Assembly (NCBI GenBank): GCA_964633715.1
Contig: CAZWHQ010000034.1
Coordinates: 1 to 48,677, forward strand
DNA length: 48,677 nucleotides
DNA from: JAUWVG01 sp964633715
Lineage (GTDB): Bacteria; Acidobacteriota; Aminicenantia; Aminicenantales; Aminicenantaceae
Direction: 5' to 3'
Part shown: positions 32,800 to 41,197 of the stretch, one piece after another
Layout of the letters: each line of letters starts with the position of its first letter
How positions within the stretch are numbered: position 1 is the stretch's first letter
Program-made: the position numbers and the translations under genes
The notes under the pieces: model-generated
What the model was told of the DNA's origin: nothing
Database searches by the model: none
What the model saw: only the letters and a program-made list of their open reading frames with translations

Positions 32800-33026
32800 T
32801 ATCCTTGTTCCTTCAGCTCCGGCCAGTCCTTGATCATCTCAAGCGTCTTTTCCCCTTCTTCCTGGTCCATTATAGTGATGGCAAATCCCGCATGCATAAC
32901 AATAAAATCTCCTATTTTGGGATTCTGCACAAGGCTCAGATTCACCTTTCTCTTTATTCCTCCACTTTCGATGGTTCCCATGTCGTCATTGATTTCGATT
33001 AGTTTGAGTGGTATAGCTAAACACAT
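32799..33026 (-). CDS. hypC: Hydrogenase assembly chaperone HypC
   Basis: The 75-residue product starts MCLAIPLKLIEI with the essential Cys2, and has KVNLSLVQNPKIGDFIVMHAG. It binds HypD and delivers the Fe ligand complex to the large subunit. Position 7 is Leu where most members have Gly. It overlaps hypF by 10 bases. Confidence 0.95.
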   Translation of the reverse strand: MCLAIPLKLIEINDDMGTIESGGIKRKVNLSLVQNPKIGDFIVMHAGFAITIMDQEEGEKTLEMIKDWPELKEQG

Positions 33027-35245
33027 TTTTCACCTCGTAAAAGTTGGTGTGCTGCATAAAATGCTTGACCGGCGGAAATCCCTTCATCCCCGAAAGAAAA
33101 CCTTTTGGGAATGTAAACTTTTACCCCCATGGCGGCCAGTCTGTCGAGAATGTGACTCAAGAGATAGGAGTTGAGAAACACTCCTCCTCCAAGAATGACC
33201 TTTTTTATGTCTTTAGTTTCCCTGCATGTTTGTGCAATGTCTTCGATAATCTTTACAATGGTATTGTGGAATTTTGCTGATTTAATAGAAACAGAGGCCT
33301 TGTCTTCAACAAGTCCCTTTATCGTGTTTCGCATATCGATGTCCTGTCCATCTCTATCAAACTGATAGTAATCTTTTGTCCCTTTCGATGCAACAGTTTC
33401 CAGTCTCATGGCCGCCTCGGCCTCATAATCGATCCTCAACGGAGCCGTTCCTAAAATTGCGGATACAGCATCAAACAGCCTCCCGACTGAGGAAGTGGGT
33501 GGAGAGTTGATGTTCTTTTTTATGGCATTGGTGACACCCTTTATTTTTTTCTCATCCACGTCTTTTAGAATTCCTGTTCTGGGAACATCTCCGCAGGCAT
33601 CCAGCAGATAGCTCAAGGCCATTCTCCAGGGTTCTTTTACCGCGAGGTCTCCTCCTGGTTGGGGGACATATCTTAAATGAAAAGTTCTTTTGAGTTCTCC
33701 TTTGTTGTTGAGAAAAAACTCACCGCCCCAAACAGCAGAATCTTTCCCGTAGCCCACGCCGTCAAAAGCGATTCCGAGAAAGGGCTCTTCAGGGCTGAGG
33801 CCGTGTTCACAAAGCACGGAATAGATGTGCGCCATATGATGCTGGACCTTAATGACAGGTTTGCCCCACTTCTCAGCCATTCGGGTGGTGGTGAACTGAG
33901 GATGAAGGTCACACGCTAAAATATCAGGTTCAAAGGAATAGAGCCGGCTGAAGTGATGGATGACTTCTTGGAGATACCGTTGATTTCTCAAATCCTTCAT
34001 ATCGCCGAGATACTGGCTTGTAAAAAGGGTGTTTCCGTTAAGAAGAGAGAGCGTATTTTTAAGTTCCCCTCCAAGAGCTAGAATTTTAAAAGAATTTGGG
34101 GATTTTATTTCAAGCGGCTCAGGAACAAATCCTCTTGCCCTCCTGAGAAAGACTTTCTTTTTATTCACCAGCTTGAGCACGGAGTCATCGCATCGGACAG
34201 CGATATCTCTATTATGGGTTAATAGACAGTCAGACAGTTCTGCCAGCCACTCGTCTTCATCCTTAAAAATGGGGCTTTCACTTAAATTTGCGCTTGTAGC
34301 GACAAGTAGCGGCAGTTTATCCATAATCAGCGCGTGCAGCGGTGTATAGGGGAGCATCACGCCGTAGGTGTCGATTTCCGGGGAAATCCCATATATATCC
34401 TTTTTCTTTTGGAGAAGCACGATGGGCCGTGTGACAGAGAGAAGAACATCACGTTCTTCGCTGCTGAGGAGGGCGATCTCTTCCACAATGGCCAGGTCTC
34501 GAGCCATTAGGGCAAAGGGTTTCCGTTTTCTTTTTTTAAGCTGCCTCAGTCTTTGTACGGCGTCCCTATTGTAGGCATCACAGATAAGATGGAAACCACC
34601 GAGACCTTTAAGCCCCAGCACTTTCCCTTCTTTTATCCTTTCTACAGCTTTATCGATACCTCCCTGAATTCGCTTTCCCTTTTCAACCAAACATATATCC
34701 GGCCCGCACTTTAGGCAGGCCACAGGTTCAGCATGGAAACGCCTGTTTGTGGGATCATTGTATTCTTCACTGCACTCCCTGCACATCTCGAAGACATTCA
34801 TCGTGGTTTTGGCTCTGTCATAGGGAAGTGATTGTATGATGGTGTAGCGTGGGCCGCAGTTTGTGCAGTTTATGAAAGGGTAGCCATATCGTCTGTCTGC
34901 AGGATCGAACATCTCCTCAAGACAGTCCTGGCAAGTAAATAAATCCGGGGGAGCGGAGACCGAAGCGTCTCCTTCGGATGTTGTTTTTATGGAAAAGTCG
35001 GAAAATCCTTTAAATTTTCCGGTTTGAACATCCACTTTAAAGATCTTTGAATAGGGAGGGGATTCTTCTTTCAGCCTCTTGACAAAAACAGCTGAATCGG
35101 ATTGGCCTTCGATAACGATTTCCACTCCTTTAGGCGTATTTTTTACAAAGCCATTGAATCCCATGTCCTTGGCAAGTCCGTACACAAAGGGCCGGAATCC
35201 TACTCCCTGAACAGTGCCTTTGACAAGAATTTTTGTGGATTTCAT
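33017..35245 (-). CDS. hypF: Carbamoyltransferase HypF
   Basis: The 742-residue product has all domains: acylphosphatase (1-90, GTVQGVGFRPFVYGLA), two zinc fingers (about 105-190, CQDCLEEM...CTNCGPRY and CRECSEEY...CLKCGP), YrdC-like (about 195-385) and Kae1-like carbamoyltransferase (about 395-740, VQHHMAHIYSVL and GGGVFLNSYLL). It is first in hypFCDE. No hypA, hypB or hydrogenase structural gene lies in the window. Confidence 0.96.
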   Translation of the reverse strand: MKSTKILVKGTVQGVGFRPFVYGLAKDMGFNGFVKNTPKGVEIVIEGQSDSAVFVKRLKEESPPYSKIFKVDVQTGKFKGFSDFSIKTTSEGDASVSAPPDLFTCQDCLEEMFDPADRRYGYPFINCTNCGPRYTIIQSLPYDRAKTTMNVFEMCRECSEEYNDPTNRRFHAEPVACLKCGPDICLVEKGKRIQGGIDKAVERIKEGKVLGLKGLGGFHLICDAYNRDAVQRLRQLKKRKRKPFALMARDLAIVEEIALLSSEERDVLLSVTRPIVLLQKKKDIYGISPEIDTYGVMLPYTPLHALIMDKLPLLVATSANLSESPIFKDEDEWLAELSDCLLTHNRDIAVRCDDSVLKLVNKKKVFLRRARGFVPEPLEIKSPNSFKILALGGELKNTLSLLNGNTLFTSQYLGDMKDLRNQRYLQEVIHHFSRLYSFEPDILACDLHPQFTTTRMAEKWGKPVIKVQHHMAHIYSVLCEHGLSPEEPFLGIAFDGVGYGKDSAVWGGEFFLNNKGELKRTFHLRYVPQPGGDLAVKEPWRMALSYLLDACGDVPRTGILKDVDEKKIKGVTNAIKKNINSPPTSSVGRLFDAVSAILGTAPLRIDYEAEAAMRLETVASKGTKDYYQFDRDGQDIDMRNTIKGLVEDKASVSIKSAKFHNTIVKIIEDIAQTCRETKDIKKVILGGGVFLNSYLLSHILDRLAAMGVKVYIPKRFSFGDEGISAGQAFYAAHQLLRGEKCV

Positions 35246-35298
35246 GAGCTAAAAATGAATCCCACTTATAGCACAATTGCCGGCCTTTTTCCATCTAA

Positions 35299-35394
35299 AG
35301 GAATGGGGCCTGGCTTCGAAAACTTCGAAAACTTTTTCAATTGAAATTTTGGTTGAAAAAGTTTTCGAAGTTTTCGAAGCCAGGCCCCATTCCT
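35299..35394. repeat. Perfect 42-bp inverted repeat with 12-base spacer
   Basis: Left arm 35299-35340 and right arm 35353-35394 are exact reverse complements; the spacer is TTGAAATTTTGG. Each arm contains TTCGAAAAC twice in tandem and GGAATGGGGCCTGGC at its outer end. It lies between the divergent hypF and khpA genes and codes for nothing likely. Confidence 0.95.
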
Positions 35395-35490
35395 AATAAT
35401 GGATTTATGGGTGTTTTTTTTCTAGTTTCTGACAAACTTTTGGATTATAATAGAACCAAGTGTGAAGTTGATTTTAATAAGAGGGAGAAA

Positions 35491-35724
35491 ATGAAAGAGT
35501 TAATTGAGAAAATTGCTAAGGCTTTAGTGGACAAACCGGATGGTGTGAATGTCAATGAAATTGAGGGAGAGCAGTCCACAATGATCGAATTGAGAGTGGA
35601 CCCTTCAGATTTAGGCAAAGTTATCGGACGGCAGGGGAGGACAGCCAATGCAATCAGAGTTATTCTTGGTGCTGCGGGAATGACTCTTGGAAAGCGGATC
35701 AATTTAGAAATCCTCGAAAAATAG
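35491..35724 (+). CDS. khpA: KH-domain RNA-binding protein KhpA
   Basis: The start at 35491 is set by GAGGGAG upstream; the open frame before it is the inverted repeat. The 77-residue single KH domain has the motif VIGRQGRTANAIR (GxxG loop) and ends LGKRINLEILEK, as in KhpA/YlqC. It binds RNA together with KhpB in other bacteria. A -10-like TATAAT is at 35446-35451. A short stem GGCGG/CCGCC follows the stop (35725-35742). Confidence 0.95.
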   Translation: MKELIEKIAKALVDKPDGVNVNEIEGEQSTMIELRVDPSDLGKVIGRQGRTANAIRVILGAAGMTLGKRINLEILEK

Positions 35725-35862
35725 GGCGGAATTTCTCCCGCCGACTGCCTTGGAAAAAGGGAGTTGGCCATCTTGCCTCGACCCTTACATAAGAATTCTA
35801 CAATTTGTGAGGGGTTGACTGAATATTCCTTCCCCATTACCATTTAATTTTGAGGACATCTT

Positions 35863-36330
35863 ATGATCAAACAAAAATGGAAAGAACGGTTAATGGAAAA
35901 CTTCACATCGAGTTCAGCTGAGCAAAAAGAGGGGCCGTTTAACAGAGTACAGATTGCCACGTGTGTCATTCTGCTTGAAGTGGCCAAGTTCGATTTTGAG
36001 TTCAGCAGTATTGAGGAAGAAACAACCAAAGCCATTCTCAAAAATGAATTTTCCATACCGGAAGAAGCTGTCGAAGACTTGATGAAAGTGGCTGAAGAAC
36101 AGAGAGAAGAGAGTGTGGATCTCTGGGAGTTCACCAACGTGATCAATCAGAATTTCAGCAGAGAGGAAAAGCTCAGGATTTTGGAGGCGGCCTGGAAGAT
36201 TATCTACGCCGACGAAAAACTGGATAAGTATGAAGACCACTATGTGCACGTTCTCGCCAGCCTGCTCAGGTTGAGGCACGCCGATCTGATCGACGCCAAA
36301 CTCAGGATCCTCCACGGCGACGACTCATAG
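35863..36330 (+). CDS. TerB-like (COG4103) helical protein
   Basis: The 155-residue all-helical product has the TerB pattern: VILLEVAKFDFEFSSIEEE and ILEAAWKIIYADEKLDKYED, with repeated acidic Asp/Glu positions. It lacks a signal peptide and is cytoplasmic. Function of stand-alone TerB-like proteins is poorly known; tellurite resistance should not be inferred. Confidence 0.82.
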   Translation: MIKQKWKERLMENFTSSSAEQKEGPFNRVQIATCVILLEVAKFDFEFSSIEEETTKAILKNEFSIPEEAVEDLMKVAEEQREESVDLWEFTNVINQNFSREEKLRILEAAWKIIYADEKLDKYEDHYVHVLASLLRLRHADLIDAKLRILHGDDS

Positions 36331-36385
36331 CAGCGAAAATGTTGAGATAGAAGGTGTCGATAGTTTTTATGAACATATTTGTTCA

Positions 36386-36484
36386 CGGACCGAGGTTGCT
36401 TTAGATGCGAGGCATCGGCCAATGAAGCTGTGGAATTCCACCGCGATTTGGCCGTAACGAAGCAGATGAAGTAAGGTCGGTTCG
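36386..36484. repeat. Multi-stem structured intergenic element, about 99 bases
   Basis: Nested pairings can be drawn throughout. The outer CGGACCGA/TCGGTTCG pairs with one G-U. Inside it lie TGCTT/AAGCA, then CGGCCAA/TTGGCCG, then GC/GC and the palindrome GTGGAATTCCAC at the tip. The TCGG segment could instead pair with GCCGAC about 30 bases on. It fills most of the 295-base non-coding stretch 36331-36625. It may be a structured RNA or a miniature inverted-repeat element; no coding frame is convincing here. Confidence 0.6.
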
Positions 36485-36625
36485 CCCTCTTGGGGTAAAA
36501 AATGCCGACATTTGATTCTATAAAGACAACAGATAGAGTGATGTCACCGATTTTGTATAAATCATCCCATCAAGTCGAAATTATCAAAAATAGACGAAGT
36601 TGGCGGCAGTTTTTATGGACAAGGT

Positions 36626-37729
36626 TTAGGTGAATTTGTCGAAGTATATTTGACCTTCCGGCACGCCCTTCTCTTTTAGCAAGTCCAAACTGGATTCCAC
36701 CATGTCTGCGTTACCGCAGATATAAACATCGATGTCAGATTTCTCTGCGATATTTCTATTTATAAGATCGGTGACCCTTCCTCTTTTTCCCTCCCAGGAT
36801 GAATCTTCCGGTTCTCTTGAAAGAGTGGGCACAAAAGTGAATGCCTTCAGCTGCTTTTCCATATCTCTCAGCTCATCTATACAGTAGAGGTCTTCCTGTT
36901 TTCGTGTGCCAAAAAAGAGTGTGGTTTTTCTGGAAATGTTTTCATAGCGGATATGCCGGAGGATCGATAGAATGGGGGCCAAGCCTGTCCCCGTGGCAAT
37001 CAAAAGGATGTCCCGATCCGAGTCATGGAAATAGAAATCCCCAAAAGGACCCCGTATGACAACCTCTTGTCCTGCCTGGAGATAGTCATGAATATAAGTG
37101 GAGACGATGCCTTTGGTCACTCGTCCGACAAAAAGCTCGATTTTGGTGTGATCTTGCGGATTCGACGCAATAGAAAAAGCGCGATACTGGGGAACATTTG
37201 AGCGTTTGTATTTGGGGACCTCAAGCTGAATGTACTGGCCGGGTTGAAAAGAAATGCCCTCTTCAGGAGAGAGAATCTCGAGGCTGAGGCACTTTACCTG
37301 AGAGGTGAGGTCTTTTACGTTGTTGACCTGGATCTTGAATTCCTGAATGAGAAAAAGCTCTTCAGGAATTTCTATGGCCAGGTCGTTTCTCACTTTAACC
37401 TGACAGGACAGCCGGACATTGTTTTTGAGCTCTTCAGCCGAGAGATAGGGTGTTTCTGTGGGAAGGACCGGCCCGCCGCCTTCAATAACTTTGACTTTGC
37501 AGTAAGCACACGTCCCTTTCCCTCCGCAGGCAGATGGAATAAATATTCCCTGGGCCGATAGGCTGGACAGCAGAGGATTTCCGCCCTCGATTTCCAGGTT
37601 TTTTTTATCGTTGATATTCAACCTGCAAAGGCCGTAGTCGGCAATAAAGGTGTCGGCCAGTTCTAAAAGCAGTGCAAAAAAAGCCCCGATTCCAGCGATG
37701 ACGAGTATTCCGGTGATTAGCTGCGGCAC
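36626..37729 (-). CDS. nqrF: NqrF-like NADH-oxidising subunit (2Fe-2S ferredoxin plus FAD/NAD reductase)
   Basis: The 367-residue product has one N-terminal TM helix (4-24) and a plant-type [2Fe-2S] domain with C68, C74, C77 and C109. The FAD-binding domain has RAFSIAS and the NAD domain has ATGTGLAPILS and ICGNADMVE. This order is that of NqrF, which takes electrons from NADH. It is about 40 residues shorter than Vibrio NqrF, mainly in the FAD domain. The start is GTG with AGGA upstream. It is the last gene of the operon, 15 bases after nqrE. Confidence 0.9.
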   Translation of the reverse strand: MPQLITGILVIAGIGAFFALLLELADTFIADYGLCRLNINDKKNLEIEGGNPLLSSLSAQGIFIPSACGGKGTCAYCKVKVIEGGGPVLPTETPYLSAEELKNNVRLSCQVKVRNDLAIEIPEELFLIQEFKIQVNNVKDLTSQVKCLSLEILSPEEGISFQPGQYIQLEVPKYKRSNVPQYRAFSIASNPQDHTKIELFVGRVTKGIVSTYIHDYLQAGQEVVIRGPFGDFYFHDSDRDILLIATGTGLAPILSILRHIRYENISRKTTLFFGTRKQEDLYCIDELRDMEKQLKAFTFVPTLSREPEDSSWEGKRGRVTDLINRNIAEKSDIDVYICGNADMVESSLDLLKEKGVPEGQIYFDKFT

Positions 37730-37744
37730 AAATTTTTCCTCATT

Positions 37745-38338
37745 TCACTGCACACGGATCATCCCGCTGAAGGCCAGAAAGGCCAACGATAAAAGGCCGG
37801 TAATGATTAAAGTGATGGCCGGCCCCTCCAGCCCCCTCGGCAGTTTGGCGGTTTTTTGGATCTTTTCCCGGATGGCACTTATGGCTAAAATAGCCAGCAT
37901 CCAGCCGATGCCGCTCCCAGCGCCGTAAGCGAGGGACTGCACAAAATTGTATTCCCTGATAACCATAAACAGAGAGGCCCCGAAGATGGCGCAGTTGACA
38001 GTGATCAACGGCAGAAACACACCCAAGGCATAATAGAGCGGCGGGAAAAACCGCTCCATCGTCATTTCGACCAGCTGGACGAAGGCGGCGATCACAACGA
38101 TAAACACGATATAACGGAAGTGCTCGAGCCCCAGCGGGATCAGTATTTTATAGTGGACCAGATTGTTAAGAGCGGTCGTCGAGGCCATGACAAAGACGAC
38201 CGCTGCCCCCATACCCAGCGCGGATTTTTTCCCTTTGGACATGGATAAAAAAGAGCACAAACCCAGAAAGTTGGTCAGCAGGATATTGTTGGTGACAATG
38301 GCTGCAAAAAGCAGGGTCAGCGGATGAATCTGTTCCAT
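37745..38338 (-). CDS. nqrE: NqrE/RnfA-family membrane subunit, NqrE-like
   Basis: The 197-residue product has six TM helices. C28 (FLGLCSF) and C116 (PLITVNCAIFG) match the cysteines that hold the intramembrane iron centre between NqrD and NqrE. The segment from FVQLVEMTM to YGAGSGIGWMLAI is closer, as I remember them, to NqrE (VNCAIFG, GWMLAI) than to RnfA (TNCAVLG). Confidence 0.9.
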   Translation of the reverse strand: MEQIHPLTLLFAAIVTNNILLTNFLGLCSFLSMSKGKKSALGMGAAVVFVMASTTALNNLVHYKILIPLGLEHFRYIVFIVVIAAFVQLVEMTMERFFPPLYYALGVFLPLITVNCAIFGASLFMVIREYNFVQSLAYGAGSGIGWMLAILAISAIREKIQKTAKLPRGLEGPAITLIITGLLSLAFLAFSGMIRVQ

Positions 38339-38342
38339 TGGA

Positions 38343-38969
38343 CTAGTCCTCTTTGTTTCCCTTGTCTTCCAGGCGCGGCTGAAAATATTTATAAATCCAG
38401 GCCAGAAAGCCCAGCGTGAAAAAGGCGCCGGGGGCCATAATCATTATTGTCCATTGGACAAATCCATCCGGCATTATCCTTATCCCCAGAAGTGTCCCGA
38501 ATCCGAGAGGTTCGCGGATAAAAGCGATGGTGATCAGCACAAGGGCGTACCCCAGGCTCATTCCCAGCCCATCTATCAATGAGGCCACTGGGGGATTGTG
38601 CCTGGCAAAGGATTCCGCGCGGCCCATAATAATACAGTTGGTGATGATCAACGCCACATAGGGGCCGAGAGCTTCACTGATATCCGGCATATACGCCTTG
38701 ATCAAAATATCCACGATAATGACATAGGAGGCAATGATCAAAGTCTGCACCATCATCCGGATGCGCACAGGGGTGTAGTTCCTTAAAAGAGATACAGTCA
38801 GGGAAGACATGCAGACCGTAAAGATCAATCCCGCATTCATAACCAGAGTGTTGACCATAAGATTGGTCACGGCCAGAGTGGAGCATATGCCGAGAATCTG
38901 ACGGAGAACAGGATTGTCCTTCCATAATCCCGTTAAAAAGATCTCTTTTTTTGCTGGCAGATTCGGCAT
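38343..38969 (-). CDS. nqrD: NqrD/RnfE-family membrane subunit, NqrD-like
   Basis: The 208-residue product has six TM helices. C29 (ILGICSTLAVT) and C112 (LIITNCIIMGRAE) fall at the same residue numbers as the iron-centre ligands of Vibrio NqrD. VASLIDGLGMSLGYALVLI is the family's conserved helix. It overlaps nqrC by one base. Confidence 0.92.
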   Translation of the reverse strand: MPNLPAKKEIFLTGLWKDNPVLRQILGICSTLAVTNLMVNTLVMNAGLIFTVCMSSLTVSLLRNYTPVRIRMMVQTLIIASYVIIVDILIKAYMPDISEALGPYVALIITNCIIMGRAESFARHNPPVASLIDGLGMSLGYALVLITIAFIREPLGFGTLLGIRIMPDGFVQWTIMIMAPGAFFTLGFLAWIYKYFQPRLEDKGNKED

Positions 38970-39607
38970 TATTCCTTCTCTTTGATCGATCCCCAGAGCT
39001 CTCTGAGAAAATAGTCCAGTTCCTGGTTCAGGAAGACCTCTACAGCAGAACTGGTGTTGGTCGCGCCTGTGATGGCATCGAGCTCATTAGGCTTTTTTTG
39101 CGTCCCTTCCGGTGTGAGATAAAATATATTTTGGCCTCCTTCAATAGGATAGAGAGGCAGGCTTTTGAACTGGCTGGAAAACCAGTCCTCCGTAATTCTG
39201 CCTCCGAGTCCAGGCGTTTCATTGTGTTTGGTGAAAGCCAGCCCGATGACTTTTGCGGCATCCGGGGTGACCCCTACCAAACCTTCTATAGGCCCCCAAA
39301 ATCCCGGCCCCCCAACAGGGACAACATAACCTCGGATGGTCCGGCCGTCTTTTTCATATCCGATATATAAGGTTTTCTGATCGATTTGGATATCTTTTAC
39401 CTGCGTCGTGAACAAGTCTGAAAGATTGTCTTGGGAGATTGTTTCTTGGACGGGAATATCCAGGACTTTAAGAATGATGCGCTGCAGTTTGACAATCCGG
39501 TTGGTCTCGATTTTACCGTCGTTGAGGAGTTTTAAGGCACTGACCAGAGAGGCAAAAAACAGAGTGATCAAAAACATGAACACAATCGAAAGGGCCTGCT
39601 TTTTCAT
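38969..39607 (-). CDS. nqrC: NqrC/RnfG-family FMN-binding subunit
   Basis: The ATG at 39607 overlaps the nqrB stop (ATGA), giving 212 residues; the longer open frame to 39943 is antisense noise. One N-terminal TM (6-26) precedes a periplasmic FMN-binding domain with ETPGLGGRI. The flavinylation motif D177-A-I-T-G-A-T183 lets ApbE attach FMN to T183. It is shorter than Vibrio NqrC (about 260), near RnfG in size, but VVPVGGPGFWGPIEG looks NqrC-like. Confidence 0.9.
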   Translation of the reverse strand: MKKQALSIVFMFLITLFFASLVSALKLLNDGKIETNRIVKLQRIILKVLDIPVQETISQDNLSDLFTTQVKDIQIDQKTLYIGYEKDGRTIRGYVVPVGGPGFWGPIEGLVGVTPDAAKVIGLAFTKHNETPGLGGRITEDWFSSQFKSLPLYPIEGGQNIFYLTPEGTQKKPNELDAITGATNTSSAVEVFLNQELDYFLRELWGSIKEKE

Positions 39608-40548
39608 GTTTTGACCTTCCGTTTTTCCTGAATCTGGCGGATTGTCTGGTCCAGAAGAGGAGCGATTGCATTCATAATGAGCACGGAGAACATGACACCT
39701 TCTGAAAAATTGGAAAATCCGCGTAGAATCACAATAAGAGATCCGATTGTCCCTCCATAAATCCACTGCCCCAATTTGGTTTTTGCTCCTGATACGGGTT
39801 CTGTCACCACAAACAACGCCCCAAAAAGAAAGGATCCGGCCGTTAGCATCGAAAAAATTGTGGGGATCTGCTCCAATCCTGCTGCCCTGAGTAAAAAGGT
39901 GCAGAGAATTCCCCCCAAAAGGCACGAGAGGGCCAGTCTCCATGATGCCGCTTTTTTATAAATAATGAACAAGCCTCCCATGGCGATCAAGAGCGCCGAT
40001 GTCTCTCCAAGAGATCCGGCCGTACGGCCAAAAAACAAATCCTGCCAGGGAAGTGCCGTCCCCTCGCGCAGAAAGTCAAGCGGTGTGGCTGAGGTCAGGG
40101 TGTCCAGAGAACCCGACCAGGCCTTGAGGCCTCCAAACCCTTCCCGGAAGGGCGTAATCCACTGGTTTGTCATCTGGAGTGGAAATGTGATGTAGATAAA
40201 ACAGCGCCCAACCATGGCCGGATTAAAAACATTTGAACCGAATCCTCCAAACATCATCTTTCCCAACGCCACGCCCATTATTATCCCGATAACAGCCATC
40301 CAGATGGGGACAGTCGGGGGAAGAGACAGGGAAAATATCAGGCAGGTCACCAAAACAGCCGAGGTCACGGGTTTTCCCTTTTTGATAGTAAAAAGGGCTT
40401 CGGTGCCGATTCCAAAGATCAGAACCACACCTGTTAGCACCAGCGCTCTCCAGCCGAAAAAATAGATAGAAACCAGAACCAAAGGCATCAGGGCATAGAA
40501 AACCCTCAACATGGGTTTTTGTTTGAGAAACCGCTGGGACAGCGTCAT
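39604..40548 (-). CDS. nqrB: NqrB/RnfD-family membrane subunit lacking the NqrB N-terminal extension
   Basis: The 314-residue product has about ten TM helices. The flavinylation motif D149-T-L-T-S-A-T155, and GGFGSNVFNPAMVGR, are family marks. TVPIWMAVIGIIMGV recalls NqrB. It lacks the roughly 80-100 residue N-terminal part of NqrB, which in the known enzyme contacts NqrA. There is no clear ribosome site; it begins 10 bases after the corrinoid gene, so coupling is likely. No apbE is in the window. Confidence 0.9.
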   Translation of the reverse strand: MTLSQRFLKQKPMLRVFYALMPLVLVSIYFFGWRALVLTGVVLIFGIGTEALFTIKKGKPVTSAVLVTCLIFSLSLPPTVPIWMAVIGIIMGVALGKMMFGGFGSNVFNPAMVGRCFIYITFPLQMTNQWITPFREGFGGLKAWSGSLDTLTSATPLDFLREGTALPWQDLFFGRTAGSLGETSALLIAMGGLFIIYKKAASWRLALSCLLGGILCTFLLRAAGLEQIPTIFSMLTAGSFLFGALFVVTEPVSGAKTKLGQWIYGGTIGSLIVILRGFSNFSEGVMFSVLIMNAIAPLLDQTIRQIQEKRKVKT

Positions 40549-40558
40549 TTTAAATGGA

Positions 40559-41197
40559 TTATTCTGAGTTTAACAGTTTTTTGGCTAAAACCGAGGCTTG
40601 AGCCGCGTCGCTGGCATAACCATCTGCACCAAAGTCATCTGCGGATTTTTGATTCAGGGTGGCTCCTCCTACCATCACCTTCACTTTGTCTCTTACACCT
40701 TCTTCTTTCAGAGATTCGATGACAGTTTTCATTTTTACCATTGTGGTTGTCAAAAGAGCAGACATGCCCAAAATATCGGCCTGGGTGTCCCTGATTGCTT
40801 GGATGAAATCTTCAGCCGATGTATCTGCGCCAAGCTGCAGAACTTCAAAACCGGCTCCCTCGAGCATCATGCCAACGAGATTGATTCCGATATCATGAAC
40901 ATCTCCCTCGACCGTTCCAAGCACGACTTTCCCCTCTGATTTGCTGCCAGAGGAGGCCAAAATGGGCTTGAGCAAATCGAGTGCGCCCTTCATGGCTTTT
41001 GACGCAATCAGGATTTCCGGAATGAATTTGATCCCCTCCTCATATTCCTGGCCCACTTTATTCATTGCAGGGATCAGGCTTTTGTGCAGAATAACGTCTG
41101 CATCTAATCCTTCATCGAGAGCTTTTTGTGTGAGTTCTTTTGCTCTTTCGCTCTGCATGGCGATGATACTGTCTTTGATTTCATCCAGGATGCTCAT
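40559..41197 (-). CDS. Corrinoid protein (methyl-carrier, MtaC/MtbC type)
   Basis: The start at 41197 overlaps the methyltransferase stop (ATGA), giving 212 residues. A helical cap (1-85) precedes a B12-binding Rossmann domain with DVHDIG (H101 is the lower cobalt ligand), GAGFEVLQLGAD and SALLTTTM. It carries methyl groups on cobalt between two methyltransferases. Only one partner is encoded here. Confidence 0.94.
   Translation of the reverse strand: MSILDEIKDSIIAMQSERAKELTQKALDEGLDADVILHKSLIPAMNKVGQEYEEGIKFIPEILIASKAMKGALDLLKPILASSGSKSEGKVVLGTVEGDVHDIGINLVGMMLEGAGFEVLQLGADTSAEDFIQAIRDTQADILGMSALLTTTMVKMKTVIESLKEEGVRDKVKVMVGGATLNQKSADDFGADGYASDAAQASVLAKKLLNSE

Noticed and set aside
35863..36330. 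Tellurite resistance function for the TerB-like gene
   Set aside because: Stand-alone TerB-like domains are widespread without other ter genes, and none is present here.
39608..39943. A longer NqrC with 112 extra N-terminal residues
   Set aside because: It lies inside nqrB in another frame, and the ATGA overlap at 39604-39607 gives a normal start with a signal-anchor helix.
36626..40548. Calling the complex RNF
   Set aside because: NqrF is present, RnfB and RnfC are absent, gene order is that of nqr, and iron-centre cysteines and flanking motifs look NqrD/E-like. The RNF label remains possible only for subunit length of B and C.
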